A DNA stretch of 37,816 nt, taken from positions 1 through 37,816 of the forward strand of contig JANWHI010000066.1 in NCBI GenBank assembly GCA_025450495.1, given 5' to 3'. Both the position numbers and the translations under genes were made by a program. Of the stretch, positions 1 to 7,062 are shown one piece after another (position 1 is the stretch's first letter; each line of letters opens with the position of its first letter). Source of the stretch: Candidatus Dormiibacter sp. GTDB lineage: Bacteria > Chloroflexota > Dormibacteria > UBA8260. Under the pieces are notes generated by a model that was not told the DNA's origin, did not search any database, and saw nothing but the letters and a program-made list of their open reading frames with translations.

Positions 1-1
1 C

Positions 2-325
2 CGGGCAGAGAGATTCTTCGCGCGCTGGGGACTGTGGACGATCCTCTTCGCCTACTGGCTGCCCGTCCCCAACGATCTCCTCTACTTCGGCGCCGGCGAC
101 GCTCGCATCCCGTTCCTTCCCTACATCGTGGTGGACTTCATCGGCACGCTGAGCTACGTCGGGCTGTGGGTGGCGCTCGGTTTCATCATAGGCAAACCTG
201 CCGAGAACGTCGCCGACGCCGTGGGCCAGTACAGCGGACGGATCACGATCGCGCTGATCGTGGTCATCTTCGCGATCAGCGCGCTCTCCGCGTGGCGCGG
301 TGGGCACCGACGGGGTGCGGCCTAG
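2..325 (+). CDS. DedA/VTT-like membrane protein, C-terminal part
   Basis: The reading frame is open from the window edge to the TAG at 323-325, so the N-terminus is missing and 107 residues are visible. They contain an amphipathic stretch (RFFARWGLWTILFAYWLPVP), a hydrophobic segment from IVVDFIGTLSY to GFIIG, and a last membrane helix (ITIALIVVIFAISAL) followed by a short Arg-rich tail. The order of a re-entrant Pro-containing segment, a helix with Gly/Tyr, a loop and a terminal helix resembles the end of VTT-domain (DedA/TVP38-type) proteins, a family linked to lipid scrambling and envelope homeostasis. The assignment rests on this layout, not on a decisive motif. The gene converges on kynU with a 6-nt gap, and I see no terminator hairpin between them. 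Confidence 0.55.
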   Translation, partial: RAERFFARWGLWTILFAYWLPVPNDLLYFGAGDARIPFLPYIVVDFIGTLSYVGLWVALGFIIGKPAENVADAVGQYSGRITIALIVVIFAISALSAWRGGHRRGAA

Positions 326-331
326 GGTGGC

Positions 332-1570
332 TCAGGTGACGGCGGCGCGCTGCGCGAACCTGCCGTCGAGGTGGCTGCCGGCGTCGATGACGGCGTGGAG
401 CGCTTCCGCCGCGTCCCAGACGTCCACGTAGCGCAGATACAGCGGCGCGAAGCCAAAGCGGCAGACGTCCGGGGCGCGAAAGTCACCGATGACGCCGCGT
501 TCGACGAGCGCACGCATCACCCCGTAACCGTTGGCATGGCGGAAGGACGCCTGTGAGCCGCGGCGCGCGGGGTCGCGAGGCGAGACCAGCTCAAACCCCA
601 TGCCCGAGCAGCGCTCCTCGACCAGGGCGATGAACAGCTCGACGAGCGCTGTCGACTTTGCTCGCGCTGCCGCCATGTCCTGCTCGAGCCATAGGTCAAC
701 GCCGGCCTCGAGTGCTGCCAGTTGAAGGATCGGCGGCGTTCCGGAGAGCATCGCCGCGATGCCGCCGGCCGGCCGGTACACCGCCTCGAACGCGAATGGC
801 TCCGCGTGACCGAGCCATCCCGGCACGGGATTGCGCAGGCGATGGTGCAGATCGGTGCGCACGTGCAGGAACGCCGGCGCACCGGGGCCGCCGTTGAGGT
901 ACTTGTAGCCGCATCCGGTCGCCATGTCGGCGCCGTCCTCGTCGACCCGCAACGGTACGGCCCCGACGCTATGTGACAGGTCCCACACCGCCAGCGCGCC
1001 GGCGGCATGGACGGCGTCGCTGACCGCCCTCATGTCGTGCATGAACCCGGTGCGGTAGTCGACGTGCGTGATCAACGTCAGCGCCACGTCGTCGCCCAAC
1101 GCATCGAGGAGATCGGTGCGCGGCACCACACGCATCCTCGCGCCACGGAGCTGCGCCGCGCCGGCGGCGATGTACAGATCGGTGTGGAAGTTCTCCTGCT
1201 CGGTGAGCACAACCGCGCGTCCCGGCTGCATCGCCAGCGCCGCACACACCAGCTTGAACAGACATACCGACGTGGTCTCGGCGACCACGACCTCGTTCTC
1301 CGCGGCCCCGATCAGCCGCGCGATCTTCGCACCCACGCGCAGCGGCGCCGCCAACCAGCGCGCGTCCGTCCAGCTGCGGATGAGCCCATCACCCCACTGC
1401 TGCTCCACGGTCGCGGCGACAATCTCGGCCGTGCGCGCCGGCAGCGCGCCGAGGGAGTTGCCGTCGAGGTAGACGAGCCCGTCCGGGATGACGAAGCGCT
1501 CGCGGACGTGTGCAAGGGGGTCGCGGGCGTCGCGCTCAGCACACGCGTCGCGGTCGATGCGCGCGCTCAC
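332..1570 (-). CDS. kynU: Kynureninase
   Basis: PLP enzyme (fold type I) that hydrolyses L-kynurenine to anthranilate and L-alanine, or 3-hydroxykynurenine to 3-hydroxyanthranilate. It is cytosolic. The 412-aa length is normal for the family. It shows the N-terminal YLDGNSLG motif (residues 34-41), the PLP phosphate-binding region around ETTSV (98-102), the WDLSHS segment (196-201) with the PLP-contacting Asp, and the Schiff-base lysine K223 in GCGYKYLNGG. The start is GTG at 1570-1568, and it overlaps the TGA of the upstream dioxygenase gene by 4 nt (GTGA). The two are therefore almost certainly cotranscribed and translationally coupled. No formamidase gene is adjacent. Confidence 0.95.
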   Translation of the reverse strand: MSARIDRDACAERDARDPLAHVRERFVIPDGLVYLDGNSLGALPARTAEIVAATVEQQWGDGLIRSWTDARWLAAPLRVGAKIARLIGAAENEVVVAETTSVCLFKLVCAALAMQPGRAVVLTEQENFHTDLYIAAGAAQLRGARMRVVPRTDLLDALGDDVALTLITHVDYRTGFMHDMRAVSDAVHAAGALAVWDLSHSVGAVPLRVDEDGADMATGCGYKYLNGGPGAPAFLHVRTDLHHRLRNPVPGWLGHAEPFAFEAVYRPAGGIAAMLSGTPPILQLAALEAGVDLWLEQDMAAARAKSTALVELFIALVEERCSGMGFELVSPRDPARRGSQASFRHANGYGVMRALVERGVIGDFRAPDVCRFGFAPLYLRYVDVWDAAEALHAVIDAGSHLDGRFAQRAAVT

Positions 1571-2346
1571 AGCCGGTTGCGCACCTCCCAGAGCTCGGGG
1601 AAGAAACGCTGCTCGAGTGTCGTCTGCAGGTAGGCGACACCGAGACTCCCACCGGTGCCGGTGCGGCTGCCGATCTCCCGTGCCGCCATCAGAGCGTGGT
1701 GGTGGCGCCAGCGGGCGATCGTCTCGTCGTGGTCGACGAACAGCTCACACAGCTCGTGGAGAACGGCGCGCACCGCGTCGTCGTGGTCGCGGTACAGAGA
1801 TGCCAGGGTGGCCAGCCGGCGATCACGTGCCTCATCGTCGTCGCCGGTCGGAAAATCGAGGGGGGTGGCGCGCAGCGTCGACCCCAAGGCGGCGTACAGC
1901 GAACGCTCCTCCAGGCGCGCCGACAGCTGGGCGCGCTGGACGTCGCTGCGGCCCGCGTCGCCGAGGTGACCGCGCTGCCCTGCCCCCGACAGGGCCTCGA
2001 TCTCGCGGAATTGGGTCGACTGAAAACCGGACGCCGGGGCCAGCGGGTCGCGGAAGTGCATGAAGCCGTCAGGGCTCATGGTCTCGAGAACGCGCAACTG
2101 CTGGATCAGCAACTCCTCGACGCCGACGGCGCGCCGCAGCGGGGCCAGGGCGGCGTGCGGTCTGGCCTCATCGAGCGCGGAGGCGGTGGCATCGAGCTCG
2201 TGGAGGATGAGCTTGAACCAGAGCTCGTACACCTGGTGCACGACGATGAAGAGCATCTCGTCGTGGGCACCGTCGCTGAGCGGCTGTTGGAGATCGAGGA
2301 GGGCGTCGATGTGCAGGTAGGTGACGTAGTCGGTCTGGACGCTCAT
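1567..2346 (-). CDS. kynA: Tryptophan 2,3-dioxygenase
   Basis: Heme enzyme that opens the indole ring of L-tryptophan with O2 to give N-formylkynurenine, the first step of the kynurenine route. The 259-aa length fits short bacterial TDOs. Family signatures are the helix VVHQVYELWFKLILHELD near residues 37-54, with the active-site His, and the C-terminal block WRHHHALMAAREIG followed by SRTGTGGSLGVAYL, which carries the heme-ligand His and the substrate-binding Thr/Gly loop. The protein ends in the usual FFPELWEVR. The start is ATG at 2346. A TAGAGT -10 box lies 9 nt upstream and overlaps the topoisomerase stop codon, so the kynAU pair probably has its own promoter. It is followed by kynU with a 4-nt overlap. 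Confidence 0.94.
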   Translation of the reverse strand: MSVQTDYVTYLHIDALLDLQQPLSDGAHDEMLFIVVHQVYELWFKLILHELDATASALDEARPHAALAPLRRAVGVEELLIQQLRVLETMSPDGFMHFRDPLAPASGFQSTQFREIEALSGAGQRGHLGDAGRSDVQRAQLSARLEERSLYAALGSTLRATPLDFPTGDDDEARDRRLATLASLYRDHDDAVRAVLHELCELFVDHDETIARWRHHHALMAAREIGSRTGTGGSLGVAYLQTTLEQRFFPELWEVRNRL

Positions 2347-2355
2347 CCGGCTGCC

Positions 2356-2361
2356 ACTCTA
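2356..2361 (-). promoter_or_regulatory. -10 box for kynAU, overlapping the topIB stop
   Basis: TAGAGT on the minus strand, 9 nt before the kynA ATG. Its first three bases are the TAG stop codon of the topoisomerase gene. It fits the TANNNT boxes seen before other genes here. No convincing -35 is visible. Confidence 0.5.
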
Positions 2362-3432
2362 GGCCTGTCTGACGCGGCGGCGCAGGAGGGCGAGAACTCT
2401 GGTCTCGGCCGGGCTCAGCTCGTCAGCGCCTGCCAGCGTCTCGTCGGCGCGCTTTCCGAGGCTGGTGAGCAGGTCCCCGTCGAGGTGTGCGCTGATCACC
2501 TCAGGGTGCACATAACAGCGCCGGCACACCGCGGAGGTGTTGCCCAGTTCGCGCGCCACCGACTCCACCGCTTCGACCACCTGTCGTCTGGCCTGCGTCT
2601 TCGAGGCGTGGTCGCCGAGCTCCGCAAGCGCCTCCGCGGCGAGCACGGTACCGGCCCAGGTGCGGAAGTCCTTGGCGGTGAAGTCGTCTCCGGCGGCGTC
2701 GCGGATGTACGCGTTGACGTCGTCGGATTGAACGCCGTGCACTTCGCCGTCGTCGCCGAGCCACTGGAACAGCTCCTGGCCGGGAAGCTCCTCGAGTCGC
2801 GTGATGGCGCGTGCCACCCGCGCGTCCCTGACGTCGACGACATGCGCCCTTCCACTCTTGCCACGGAACTGAAAGCGCACCTTGCTGCCTTCCACCTCGA
2901 CGTGGCGCTCGCGCATCGTGGTCAGCCCGAATGACCTGTTCGCGCGCGCGTACTCCTCGTTGCCAACCCGGATGCAGCTGGCGTCGAGCAGCCGCACGAC
3001 GAGCGCGAGCACGCGCTCGCGCGACAGGTCGGGCCGGCGCAGGTCGCTGTCCACCTGAGCGCGGATCCGCGACAGAGCGTCGCCGAAAGCAAGCGTGCGT
3101 TCGTACTTGGTGGCGTCACGCACCTCACGCCAGTGATCGTGGTAGCGGTACTGCTTGCGCCGGCGCGCGTCGCGGCCGGTGGCCTGGATGTGGCCGTCGG
3201 CGTACGGGCAGATCCACACGTCGGTCCACGCTGGGGGCACCGCCAGGTGGGCGATTCGCTGCAGCTCGGCTGGCCGCCGCACAGCTCGGCCATCCGGGCC
3301 GATGTAGCGAAAACCACCGCCGGGTTTGGCCTCGCGGCGGATTCCCGGGCGGGCGTCGGTGACGTGGCGCAATCCCGCGGCGCGCGCCGATGCAGAGGGG
3401 TCGTTGTCGACAAGGCGACGACGGCGGGACAC
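2359..3432 (-). CDS. DNA topoisomerase IB, poxvirus-like bacterial type
   Basis: Type IB topoisomerase that relaxes supercoils through a 3'-phosphotyrosyl intermediate, without ATP. It is about 357 aa, normal for bacterial TopIB. Numbered from the alternative GTG at 3435, catalytic-site candidates are R156 (SCIRVGNEEY), K193 (FRGKSG), R258 (AKDFRTWAG) and the nucleophile Y308 in AVCRRCYVHP. The N-terminal part carries the GFRYIGPDG and PPAWTDVWICP blocks typical of the family. Two consecutive GTG codons (3435 and 3432) could start it. I prefer 3432 because a TAGCAT -10 box ends exactly 6 nt before it, matching the leaderless spacing of other genes here. It lies downstream of the ATP-dependent ligase and BON genes in the same direction, which suggests a role in DNA maintenance or repair. 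Confidence 0.93.
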   Translation of the reverse strand: MSRRRRLVDNDPSASARAAGLRHVTDARPGIRREAKPGGGFRYIGPDGRAVRRPAELQRIAHLAVPPAWTDVWICPYADGHIQATGRDARRRKQYRYHDHWREVRDATKYERTLAFGDALSRIRAQVDSDLRRPDLSRERVLALVVRLLDASCIRVGNEEYARANRSFGLTTMRERHVEVEGSKVRFQFRGKSGRAHVVDVRDARVARAITRLEELPGQELFQWLGDDGEVHGVQSDDVNAYIRDAAGDDFTAKDFRTWAGTVLAAEALAELGDHASKTQARRQVVEAVESVARELGNTSAVCRRCYVHPEVISAHLDGDLLTSLGKRADETLAGADELSPAETRVLALLRRRVRQA

Positions 3433-3438
3433 CACGCG

Positions 3439-3444
3439 ATGCTA
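3439..3444 (-). promoter_or_regulatory. -10 box for topoisomerase IB (leaderless)
   Basis: TAGCAT on the minus strand, followed by CGCGTG and then the GTG at 3432. The spacing predicts a transcript beginning at or beside the start codon. Confidence 0.5.
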
Positions 3445-3476
3445 GGCAGCCGGTACCCCGCAGGGCGCTGCGCGGG

Positions 3477-4517
3477 CTATCCCTCAGCGTCGGGGAGGTG
3501 GACGATGTCGCCGAGCCGGAAGGCGTCGACGGGCGTGAGCTGGCCATAGGTGCAGGTGAGCGGGTCGCGATCCTTGCGCCAGCGCAAGAACCGCGCCGCG
3601 TGGCGAAAGCGCTGCCCCTGCAGGTGGTCGAAGGACACCTCACACACCAGCGTCGGTGTCAGCGCAACCCAATCGGCGTCCTTGTCACGCGTCCATCGGC
3701 TCGGCGCCCCCGGGGTGCGCCCCCCGCCGAAGCTCTCGCCGCCGTGCAGCGGCGCCAGCGTGCTGACCAGCTCGCGCTTCTCCTTGGCGGAGAACGAGGA
3801 TGTATGTCCGACATGGTGGAACACACCGTTCTCGTCGTAGAGGCCGAGCAGGAGCGATCCGACGACGTCCGTCTTCGCCTCCAGGCGATAGCCGCCGACC
3901 ACGCAGTCCACAGTACGCAGGTGCTTGATCTTCACCCAGCCCCGCTCACCGGGTCGGTAGGCGCTGTCCTGCGGCTTGGCGATCAGCCCGTCGAGCCCGG
4001 CCCCCTCGTAGCGACTGAACCAGTCGCGTGCCTCATCGATGTCGGCCGTCTGCGGCGTCAACGCCGTCCGCGAGGTGGGCGCGACCGCCCCGAGCAGCCG
4101 CGCGCGGCGTGCGGTCAGGGGCCGGCCGCGCAGGTCATCCGCCCCCTCGGCGAGCAGGTCGAAAAGGACGACGGTGGCCGGTGTCTCCCCGGCCAGACGT
4201 GCCACCCGCGACGCCGCGGGGTGGAGGCGCATCTGCAGCGCGTCGAAGTCGAGGCCGTGCGGCGTGGCGATGATGATCTCGCCGTCGACCACCGCGCGCT
4301 GTGGCAGCGCGGCGCGCAACGGGTCGAGGATCTCCGGGAAGAAGCGCTGCAACGGCTGGCCCTTGCGGCTGCCGACCACGACGTTGTCACCGTCGCGGAA
4401 GACGACCGCCCTGAAGCCGTCCCATTTCGGTTCGTAGCGCCAGCCCGACCCTTCCGGGATCGCCTCTGCCGCCTTGGCGAGCATCGGCTCGAGCGGCGGT
4501 GAGAAGGCAAGGGTCAC
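3477..4517 (-). CDS. ATP-dependent DNA ligase, stand-alone LigC/LigD-ligase type
   Basis: 346-aa ATP-dependent DNA ligase that seals 5'-phosphate/3'-OH nicks via an enzyme-AMP intermediate. Motif I is EPKWDGFR with the adenylated lysine K31. Motif III lies around VVDGEIII. Motif V includes GLIAK and WVKIK. The OB-fold end has the RFLRWRKDRDP block typical of actinobacterial LigC and the LigD ligase module. No polymerase or phosphoesterase domain is fused and no Ku gene is nearby, so it is a stand-alone auxiliary ligase. The start is GTG at 4517, overlapping the TGA of the BON gene by 4 nt. It lies 44 nt upstream of topoisomerase IB. The family supports repair in stationary cells, but a specific role here is inference. 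Confidence 0.92.
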   Translation of the reverse strand: MTLAFSPPLEPMLAKAAEAIPEGSGWRYEPKWDGFRAVVFRDGDNVVVGSRKGQPLQRFFPEILDPLRAALPQRAVVDGEIIIATPHGLDFDALQMRLHPAASRVARLAGETPATVVLFDLLAEGADDLRGRPLTARRARLLGAVAPTSRTALTPQTADIDEARDWFSRYEGAGLDGLIAKPQDSAYRPGERGWVKIKHLRTVDCVVGGYRLEAKTDVVGSLLLGLYDENGVFHHVGHTSSFSAKEKRELVSTLAPLHGGESFGGGRTPGAPSRWTRDKDADWVALTPTLVCEVSFDHLQGQRFRHAARFLRWRKDRDPLTCTYGQLTPVDAFRLGDIVHLPDAEG

Positions 4518-4912
4518 AACGCCGCGCGGGCTTTACCGAACAGGCGAAGCAGGTTGTTCACGTCGTTGACTCCGCCAATCGACCGAGCGGCGTCCTCGAA
4601 CGCGTCGATGGCGTCGAGGCGCGAGACCTCGCCGCGCAGGGTGACGGTGCCCTTGTGGGCAGTGACCCCCACCTCGGCAGATTCGTCGCCAAAGCGCCGC
4701 GCCAGCTCGGCGCGTACCACCTCGACGAGCTCCGCTTCGCGCCGGCTGGCCCGTGCGCCGACCAACGCCGACACGTGCGCGGTCTGGCGTCTGGCCACTC
4801 CGGCCGCCGACCTACGGCGGCGCGCTCCATGGCGGGGCAGCAGGAAGATCGCGGCCCCGATGCCGGCCACCGCGGCCCCCGCCGCTGCGGCGATGCGCCC
4901 TACTCCCTTCAT
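4514..4912 (-). CDS. Membrane-anchored BON-domain protein
   Basis: 132-aa protein with a hydrophobic, Ala/Gly-rich N-terminal segment (about residues 5-25, GRIAAAAGAAVAGIGAAIFL), a basic stretch RHGARRRRS, and then a BON domain from about residue 60 to 128. The BON hallmark is AHKGTVTLRGEVSRLDAIDAFEDAARSI... ending in VNDVNNLL. BON domains are small alpha/beta modules that bind phospholipid or membrane surfaces, or act as partner domains. The topology suggests a single anchor with BON on one face of the cytoplasmic membrane. It is the first gene of the BON-ligase-TopIB cluster, coupled to the ligase by a GTGA overlap. A functional link between BON and the ligase is not established. Confidence 0.8.
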   Translation of the reverse strand: MKGVGRIAAAAGAAVAGIGAAIFLLPRHGARRRRSAAGVARRQTAHVSALVGARASRREAELVEVVRAELARRFGDESAEVGVTAHKGTVTLRGEVSRLDAIDAFEDAARSIGGVNDVNNLLRLFGKARAAL

Positions 4913-4961
4913 GTCGGAGGCGAAGTGTAGGCGATGGTCGATGGGCGACCGGGAGCGACAG

Positions 4962-5039
<78 letters not shown>

Positions 5040-5044
5040 GCGAA

Positions 5045-5058
5045 CTCCGACGTCGGAG
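5045..5058. repeat. 14-bp perfect palindrome in the tRNA leader
   Basis: CTCCGACGTCGGAG reads the same on both strands. It lies 5 nt upstream of the mature tRNA 5' end, between the tRNA and its presumed promoter. It could be an operator for a dimeric regulator or a hairpin in the pre-tRNA leader. Confidence 0.45.
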
Positions 5059-5067
5059 CGGGCTCCG

Positions 5068-5073
5068 AGTGTA
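5068..5073 (-). promoter_or_regulatory. -10 box for tRNA-Arg
   Basis: TACACT on the minus strand, 28 nt upstream of the mature tRNA 5' end. It matches TANNNT. The -35 region is not recognisable. Confidence 0.45.
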
Positions 5074-5156
5074 CATGAGGTCGATCAGGCCCGAATCGCA
5101 CGCCTGCGCCGGGCGATCCCCGCGAGCCATGATGGAAGAACCCATCAGGAAGTGCC

Positions 5157-5161
5157 GGAGG
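5157..5161 (+). promoter_or_regulatory. Shine-Dalgarno deciding the transketolase start
   Basis: GGAGG lies 8 nt before the ATG at 5170. This selects that ATG over an in-frame GTG at 5152, which has only a poorly placed AGGA before it. Confidence 0.7.
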
Positions 5162-5169
5162 TCGTGATC

Positions 5170-7062
5170 ATGGCGGTGACAGGCAAGGTTGATGAGCGCC
5201 TGACTGCCGAGGACGTCGCGTTCATGCGCGACCTCGGCAACCAGTTGCGGGTCGACGGCATTCGCGCCAGCACCAAAGCCGGTTCAGGTCACCCCACCTC
5301 GAGCATGTCGGCCAGCGACCTGCTTGCCGTGCTCATCACCCGCCACCTCCACTACGACTGGCAGAACCCCAGGCTCGACAACAATGACCACCTCATCTTC
5401 TCCAAAGGCCACGCCTCCCCCCTGGTCTACGCGGTGTTCAAGGCGTGCGGGGCGATCGACGACGCGGAGCTGATGACCTACCGCACCCTCGGCTCGCGGC
5501 TGCAGGGGCATCCCACCCCAGTCCTGCCCTGGGTCGACGTGGCCACCGGCTCTTTGGGTCAGGGGATGCCCATCGCTGTCGGGGTGGCCCTGGCGGGCCG
5601 CGCAGTCGACCGGCTCCCCTTCCACGTCTGGGCGCTCTGCGGCGACTCGGAGATGGCCGAGGGCTCGATCTGGGAAGGGCTCGACAAGGCCGGCCACTAC
5701 GGGCTCAGCAACTTCACAGCGATCGTCGACGTGAACCGGCTCGGCCAGCGCGGACCAACCGAGCTCGAATGGGACCTCGCCGCCTACCAGGGCCGCGTCG
5801 AAGCGTTCGGCTGTCGGGCCCTTGTCATCGACGGCCACGACGTCGAGCAGATCGACGACGCACTGGGTCGCGCCCGTGCTGAGCGCGAACGGCCCACGGT
5901 CGTGCTGGCCCGCACCATCAAGGGCAAGGGGTTCAGCGAGATCGAGGACAAGGAGGGATGGCACGGCAAGGCGCTGCCGCCGGACATGGCCGAGCGGGCC
6001 ATCGCCGAGCTCGGCGGGATTCGCGACCTGATCGTCGACACGCCGCCCCCCGAGCCGGGTGACTCCGCGGTGCGCCGCGGCGGCGCCGGCGTGACCATCT
6101 CGCTGCCGACGTACTCCAAGGACGACACGGTGGCCACGCGCAAGGCCTACGGCGATGCGCTGGTTGCGCTCGGAGCCCGCCCGGACGTGGTTGCGCTCGA
6201 CGGCGAGGTGAGCAACTCGACGCACGCCGACGAGTTCAGGCAGGCCTACCCGGATCGCTTCTTCGAGATGTTCATCGCCGAGCAGCAGTTGGTCGCGGCA
6301 ACGGTTGGTATGTCGGTGCGACGCTTGGTGCCGTTCGCGTCGACCTTCGCCGCGTTCTTCAGCCGCGCCTACGACTTCGTGCGCATGGCTGGCATATCGG
6401 GTGCCAACATCCGGCTCTCCGGTTCGCACGCCGGCTGCGAGATCGGTGCCGATGGCCCTTCTCAGATGGCGCTCGAGGATCTCGCGTCGCTGCGCGCCAT
6501 CCACACGTCCACCGTCCTGTACCCGAGCGACCCGGTGTCGACGGCCAAGCTCGTCGCGCGCATGGCGGAGACCGACGGCATCGTCTACCTGCGGACCACT
6601 CGCGGCGCCTATCCCACGCTGTATGACAACAGCGAGACCTTCGACGTCGGGGGCTCGAAGGTGTTGCGGCGCAGCGATTCGGACACGGTCACACTCATCG
6701 CCGCCGGCGTCACGCTGCACCACTGCCTCGACGCAGCCGACCGGCTCGCCGCCGAGGGCATCAGCTGTCGGGTCATCGACCTCTACTCCGTCAAACCCGT
6801 CGACACCGCGACACTCCGCGAGGCGGTGCGCGACACCGGTGGCAACTTTGTCATCGTCGAGGACCACTACCCGGAGGGCGGCCTCGCTGCGGCGGTGATC
6901 GAGGCTTTGGCAGCCGATCAGGACCGTCCCCTTGTCACCCACCTGGCGGTGCGGCGGCTGCCGGGGTCGGGCACCCCTGCGGAGTTGATGGCCGCGGCAG
7001 GGATCGACGCCGACGCCGTCGTCGCGGCCGTGCGAGCGCGCGCCACCGCGGGGGTGCGCTGA
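5170..7062 (+). CDS. tkt: Transketolase, short form
   Basis: TPP- and Mg-dependent enzyme that moves two-carbon ketol units between pentose, triose, tetrose and hexose phosphates, in the non-oxidative pentose-phosphate pathway. At 630 aa it joins both halves in one chain but is shorter than the ~660-700 aa bacterial form, closer in length to animal-type enzymes. Visible motifs are SGHPTSSMSASDLL (TPP phosphate region), the ATGSLGQGMPIAVG loop, the TPP/Mg motif GDSEMAEGS, and in the second half EQQLVAATVGM, carrying the catalytic Glu. The start is the ATG at 5170 because of its GGAGG. The stop TGA overlaps the next ATG by one base (TGATG), making it the first gene of the PPP operon. Confidence 0.93.
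   Translation: MAVTGKVDERLTAEDVAFMRDLGNQLRVDGIRASTKAGSGHPTSSMSASDLLAVLITRHLHYDWQNPRLDNNDHLIFSKGHASPLVYAVFKACGAIDDAELMTYRTLGSRLQGHPTPVLPWVDVATGSLGQGMPIAVGVALAGRAVDRLPFHVWALCGDSEMAEGSIWEGLDKAGHYGLSNFTAIVDVNRLGQRGPTELEWDLAAYQGRVEAFGCRALVIDGHDVEQIDDALGRARAERERPTVVLARTIKGKGFSEIEDKEGWHGKALPPDMAERAIAELGGIRDLIVDTPPPEPGDSAVRRGGAGVTISLPTYSKDDTVATRKAYGDALVALGARPDVVALDGEVSNSTHADEFRQAYPDRFFEMFIAEQQLVAATVGMSVRRLVPFASTFAAFFSRAYDFVRMAGISGANIRLSGSHAGCEIGADGPSQMALEDLASLRAIHTSTVLYPSDPVSTAKLVARMAETDGIVYLRTTRGAYPTLYDNSETFDVGGSKVLRRSDSDTVTLIAAGVTLHHCLDAADRLAAEGISCRVIDLYSVKPVDTATLREAVRDTGGNFVIVEDHYPEGGLAAAVIEALAADQDRPLVTHLAVRRLPGSGTPAELMAAAGIDADAVVAAVRARATAGVR

Noticed and set aside
5152..5169. GTG 5152 as the transketolase start
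   Set aside because: GGAGG at 5157-5161 lies inside that extension and is ideally placed for ATG 5170.
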